Origin: Peribacillus simplex
GTDB taxonomy: Bacteria; Bacillota; Bacilli; Bacillales; DSM-1321
DNA: 64,000 nucleotides
Reading direction: 5' to 3'
Assembly: GCF_900156045.1 (NCBI RefSeq)
Contig: NZ_FTMX01000005.1
Coordinates: forward strand, 124,001 to 188,000
Shown here: positions 61,040-64,000 of the stretch, in pieces
How the letters are laid out: every line of letters starts with the position of its first letter
Numbering within the stretch: position 1 is the stretch's first letter
Translations under genes and position numbers: made by a program
Notes under the pieces: model-generated
The model's database searches: none
Told to the model about the DNA's origin: nothing
What the model saw: only the letters and a program-made list of their open reading frames with translations

Positions 61040-63019
61040 CTATTCGATATATAATGGTAGTGAAATGGTGAATTTCGTACCTGAATTAGGATAACTTTTC
61101 ACATGGATATCTCCGTTATTTTCTTTAATTAACCTATACGATAACGTTAGTCCCAAACCGACGCCCTTTTCTTTATTTGTGAAAAAGGGCTCGAAAATAT
61201 GGTTCAGTTCCCCCTGTTTCATCCCTTTTCCCGTATCGGATATGGTAATCCGCCCTGTCTTTTCGTTCTCTTTATCAATGGTGATTTTAATGGTCTTTTC
61301 ATTTGTGTCTTCAACGGCATGAATTGAATTCAACACCAAGTTAAGAAGTACTTGCTGAATTTGTTGTAAATCTATATAAAAAATAAGGTCCTCCTCAATC
61401 GTCTGCTCGAAATTTATTTGTTTTTTTTCCATTGTCACCTTATGAAAAGCAAGTAATGATATAAGTTCATGAGCGTGGCAATTTGTAATATTTGGCGGAC
61501 GCGGACGTGCATATTCAATTAAATCGGTAACAATCGCATTCAAACGGTTAACTTCAGTAGGCAAGTGTTCCATTAGAACTTGTCGGAATTGAGGATTATC
61601 ATATTTACTCGGAAGTAAATCAATGAATGTTTTAATCGCTGTCAAAGGATTCCTTATTTCATGTGCGACACCTGCAACCAGTTGACCAAGAGCGTGCAGC
61701 TTCTCTTGTGTGACCAATTTTTTCTCCAATGTTTTCTTTTCCGTCTCATCATTCAGGGAAAGTAGGTATCCAGTTTGTATATTTTCAGAATTGAACATCT
61801 TATGCATCGAATATGAAATCACCTTCTGTTCATTTTCATCATCAAATACCAGGATCCGAAAAGAGCCCGTACGATTATTCTCATTTCGTTCTTGATTAAA
61901 AGCCCCGAAATTCCTCATTAATTGCGAATGATTCATAAAATTCAGAATCATTTCCTTGGAAATGTTAAGAATGTCTGATGCCTTTGCATTGCAGCTGGTA
62001 ATCATGAAATCGAGATCGAATGTAATGATTCCATTATTGGTATTGTTTAAGATTTGATCTTTGAACGCTTCAGCATTAACAATGTTTTGCCTTTGTTCCT
62101 CTAAATCCTTATTTAATAAATGTAATTTCAACGTCTGGTTATGAACGGATTTTTTTAGCTTTTGATTCCATATGTAAATGATTAGAAGGACAAGGGCCAC
62201 GGCAGTTAGGATTATGATCAACCAGAATATGAATTGCTCCAGCCTGGCAATTTTTTGATTGGATTGTGGCATGACCCATTTATCGATTATCCCATTGATA
62301 TTTCGGTTGGCTTTAAGTTCTGTGAGTGTATTATCCATCATGAAAAGAAGCGATTGATTCCCTTTTTTCACTGCAATCGTATAATCCGCTGGCTCAATGA
62401 CTTCATCGAGAATGATATAATTCTTTTCTTGGCGGAACTTTTTCAAATAGAAATCTGCAGTCCATTTGTTTCCGATGAATACATCTGCACGGTTGTTCAA
62501 TAATGTTAAAATACCCGAGTATTGATTCGAAACGGTCGTTAAATTTGTATTCCTCATATTTAGAAATGTGCTGATTACTTGAGTGGTTTGGTCAAGGACA
62601 ACATGTGAATCACGTAGATCCGTTAACGTATGAATATCCTGTTTCCTTTTACTTGGAATGATTATGGATTGGGACATTGTAAAATAGGATTGAGTGAAAT
62701 CAAGTTGGTTATCTTTTTCGGTATTATAGGTACTTCCAACAATAGCATCAATTGTTCCATTACTTAAAGCTTTTTCGGCTTCTTCCATCCTCATCGGAAT
62801 ATATTTGAAATCCACGCCATTATATTTTGCTATTTCCTCCATTAAATCAATATTGATGCCTGTCAGTTCACCAGCTTCATTTTCAAATGAAAATGGAGGA
62901 AGAGCACTTTCCCCAGCAATTATAAATGTTTTTTGTTCAGCAAAAACAGCGGGAGACCAAAACGTTTGAACAACGACTATCAAGCAAAATATACTTATTA
63001 AAAACAGCTGCTTTTTAAT
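61040..63019 (-). CDS. Sensor histidine kinase with extracellular solute-binding sensor domain
   Basis: About 659 residues: signal peptide, a family 3 solute-binding (PBPb) domain (about 30-250: FIIAGESALPPFSFENEAGE, YIPMRMEEAEKALSNGTIDA), one membrane span near 263-284 (FIFWLIIILTAVALVLLIIY), a PAS domain, HisKA with phospho-histidine near 453 (VAGVAHEIRNPLTAIKTF), and an ATPase domain (NSIHAVED, DTGKGM, GVGLGL). The first ATG/GTG/TTG is TTG at 62983, which would truncate the signal peptide and has no ribosome site. ATT at 63019 lies six bases after GGAGGG and gives a typical KKQLFLISIFCLIVVV signal, so an ATT start is proposed. It is coupled to the response regulator 25 bases downstream. 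Confidence 0.85.
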   Translation of the reverse strand: MKKQLFLISIFCLIVVVQTFWSPAVFAEQKTFIIAGESALPPFSFENEAGELTGINIDLMEEIAKYNGVDFKYIPMRMEEAEKALSNGTIDAIVGSTYNTEKDNQLDFTQSYFTMSQSIIIPSKRKQDIHTLTDLRDSHVVLDQTTQVISTFLNMRNTNLTTVSNQYSGILTLLNNRADVFIGNKWTADFYLKKFRQEKNYIILDEVIEPADYTIAVKKGNQSLLFMMDNTLTELKANRNINGIIDKWVMPQSNQKIARLEQFIFWLIIILTAVALVLLIIYIWNQKLKKSVHNQTLKLHLLNKDLEEQRQNIVNAEAFKDQILNNTNNGIITFDLDFMITSCNAKASDILNISKEMILNFMNHSQLMRNFGAFNQERNENNRTGSFRILVFDDENEQKVISYSMHKMFNSENIQTGYLLSLNDETEKKTLEKKLVTQEKLHALGQLVAGVAHEIRNPLTAIKTFIDLLPSKYDNPQFRQVLMEHLPTEVNRLNAIVTDLIEYARPRPPNITNCHAHELISLLAFHKVTMEKKQINFEQTIEEDLIFYIDLQQIQQVLLNLVLNSIHAVEDTNEKTIKITIDKENEKTGRITISDTGKGMKQGELNHIFEPFFTNKEKGVGLGLTLSYRLIKENNGDIHVKSYPNSGTKFTISLPLYIE

Positions 63020-63265
63020 TAAGAGCCCTCCTTCTGTGTCAAAATCCTTGCAGTCAGTGTTTCTCGGCTAAAAACACCATGATAATATATTTCTCCAGTC
63101 AGGACTTGAACCCTTTAAAATGTAAAGAATTCTTATTATAATCTGACACAATCTAACAATAACCTACAAAAAGTGTGTGTGTTTCTGAAAGCATAACCTG
63201 TCCTAACCTAGTTAAGGTGCAGGAGCAAAATTAAAGTAGAAGAAGAGCCAATTGATTTCAGAAAT
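63020..63265. other. Promoter side of the two-component operon
   Basis: No gene seen. ATTATA at 63135-63140 gives a minus-strand TATAAT as candidate -10 for the kinase gene, with only a poor -35 match. Confidence 0.4.
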
Positions 63266-63817
63266 CCAATAAGGATTACAGTAAAAAACATGAAGGATAA
63301 TCTAGTCTTGTTTTTTAGACAAATTCGAAAAAATCGCGTTTGCCTGCAGTTTTTTTCTTAAAAAAGATCCAGTTGATTTCAGAAATCCGCTCCCTTTCCG
63401 CCGACTGTCTGCCGAGCCTCCTCGACGCAAGCGTCTGTAGGGTCTCGGCTAGCCAGTTATTCGGCAGGAGTGTCGCAAATTTCTTCAATCCAATAAGGAT
63501 CACAGTAAAAAAAACATGAAGGATAATTTAGTCTTGTTTTTAGACAAATTCGAAGAAATCGCGTTTGCCTGCAGTTTTTTTCTTAAAAAAGATCCAGTTG
63601 ATTTCAGAAATCCGCTCCCTTTCCGCCGACTGTCTGCCGAGCCTCCTCGACGCAAGCGTCTGTTGGGTCTCGGCTAGCCAGTTATTCGGCAGGAGTGTCG
63701 CAAATTTCTTCAATCCAATAAGGATCACAGTAAAAAAACATGAAGGATAATTTAGTCTTGTTTTTTAGACAAATTCGAAGAAATCGCGTTTGCCTGCAGT
63801 TTTTTTCTTAAAAAAAT
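63266..63817. repeat. Tandem direct repeat, 225-bp unit, about 2.4 copies
   Basis: Landmarks recur at exactly 225 bp (for example TTAGACAAATTCGA ending at 63325, 63550 and 63775). Two full units differ at a handful of bases and a partial third unit stops after the TTTTTTTCTTAAAAAA tract. Each unit contains, in reverse orientation, the interspersed element (minus strand: GACACTCCTGCCGAATAAC, GACGCTTGCGTCGAGGAGGC, GCGGAAAGGGAGCGGATTTC). A 62-codon frame is repeated in each unit but looks non-coding. Confidence 0.88.
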
Positions 63818-63830
63818 TCCATTTGATTGG

Positions 63831-63928
63831 AACGGGTACTCGAGAACCCTGCGGGAAAGGCGTGCCCAAGGGGGACAAAAAGGTGCATAGATCGCCCACG
63901 GAAAGCAAGTGCCTGGAGAGGAAATCAT
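63831..63928 (+). repeat. Interspersed Bacillus-type repeat, opposite orientation
   Basis: GATTGGAACGGGTACTCGAG, CCTGCGGGAAAGGCGTGCCC and CGCCCACGGAAAGCAAGTGC follow the same family order as the elements at 50708 and inside the 225-bp units, but on the plus strand. It closes the repeat array. Confidence 0.7.
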
Positions 63929-63948
63929 TTTAAAAATCCTCAATCTGT

Positions 63949-64000
63949 TTAATTATTTTTCTTTTCAAGGCTTTTTAACATTTGCCGTAACTCTTCATTT
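63949..64000 (-). CDS. C-terminal end of a gene entering from the right edge
   Basis: Minus-strand frame open to the window edge, ending NEELRQMLKSLEKKNN and a TAA stop at 63949. Only 16 full codons are visible. The helical, charged tail suggests a coiled-coil end; nothing more can be said. Confidence 0.55.
   Translation of the reverse strand, partial: NEELRQMLKSLEKKNN

Noticed and set aside
63315..63728. Repeated 62-codon minus-strand frames in the tandem units
   Set aside because: They lie wholly inside the interspersed repeat, lack a ribosome site, and simply recur with the DNA repeat.
63266..63817. Regular repeats that could suggest a CRISPR array
   Set aside because: The unit is 225 bp, contiguous, with no unique spacers and no cas genes nearby; it is a tandem duplication.

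Overview
The window reads as chromosomal DNA of a low-G+C, endospore-forming member of the Bacillaceae, most like Bacillus or Peribacillus. The basis is a CdaS-type diadenylate cyclase, a KinB-like sensor kinase, a BclA-like collagen protein, an acetoin (aco) operon of Bacillus layout behind a sigma-54 promoter, cre-like CcpA sites, strong AGGAGG ribosome sites, and interspersed GC-richer repeats of the kind scattered through Bacillus genomes. The genus is inferred; no rRNA or tRNA gene is present to anchor it.

Layout. 1-11.8 kb: small housekeeping and accessory genes (three VOC proteins, DinB, ferredoxin, cdaS, methionine aminopeptidase, a double-PadR regulator, a membrane GTPase, an acyl-CoA dehydrogenase, a KinB-like kinase, acetoacetate-CoA ligase). 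12.0-13.7 kb: a decayed TetR repressor that kept its promoter and operator, followed by a monooxygenase and an FMN reductase. 13.9-22.7 kb: acoABCL, a butanediol-dehydrogenase-like SDR, acoR and a nitronate monooxygenase-like gene. 22.7-28.1 kb: an AT-rich accessory patch with two decayed tyrosine recombinases around a Tyr/Lys micropeptide, a collagen-like protein and a secreted protein. 28.1-31.8 kb: a 2-hydroxyacid dehydrogenase and BASS transporter opposite their likely FCD regulator. 32-35 kb: small genes and a GntR-EamA pair. 35.2-39.3 kb: DUF3311, sodium symporter, M20 and M42 hydrolases. 39.7-46.4 kb: a complete malonate decarboxylase operon (GntR, mdcH, A, B, C, fused DE, G). 47-50.6 kb: zinc-ribbon protein, methyltransferase, HEAT protein, and a TrmB regulator divergent from a LysE exporter. 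50.9-54.4 kb: glycolate oxidase glcDF opposite a racemase-like gene. 54.4-63.0 kb: a two-component system, a sigma-54 promoter, a TAXI lipoprotein and a four-gene ABC importer. 63.2-63.9 kb: a 225-bp tandem repeat. A last gene enters from the right edge.

The theme is use of small carboxylates and overflow products: acetoin, acetoacetate, glycolate or lactate, malonate and amino acids, each with its own regulator and often with a visible operator. The part that looks least described is 54.4-63.0 kb: a histidine kinase with an extracellular solute-binding sensor and an apparent ATT start, an NtrC-type regulator with a GAFSGA loop, and a sigma-54 promoter with four TGCCGATT-like boxes, driving a TAXI binding protein with no TRAP permease and then a spermidine/putrescine-type ABC importer.
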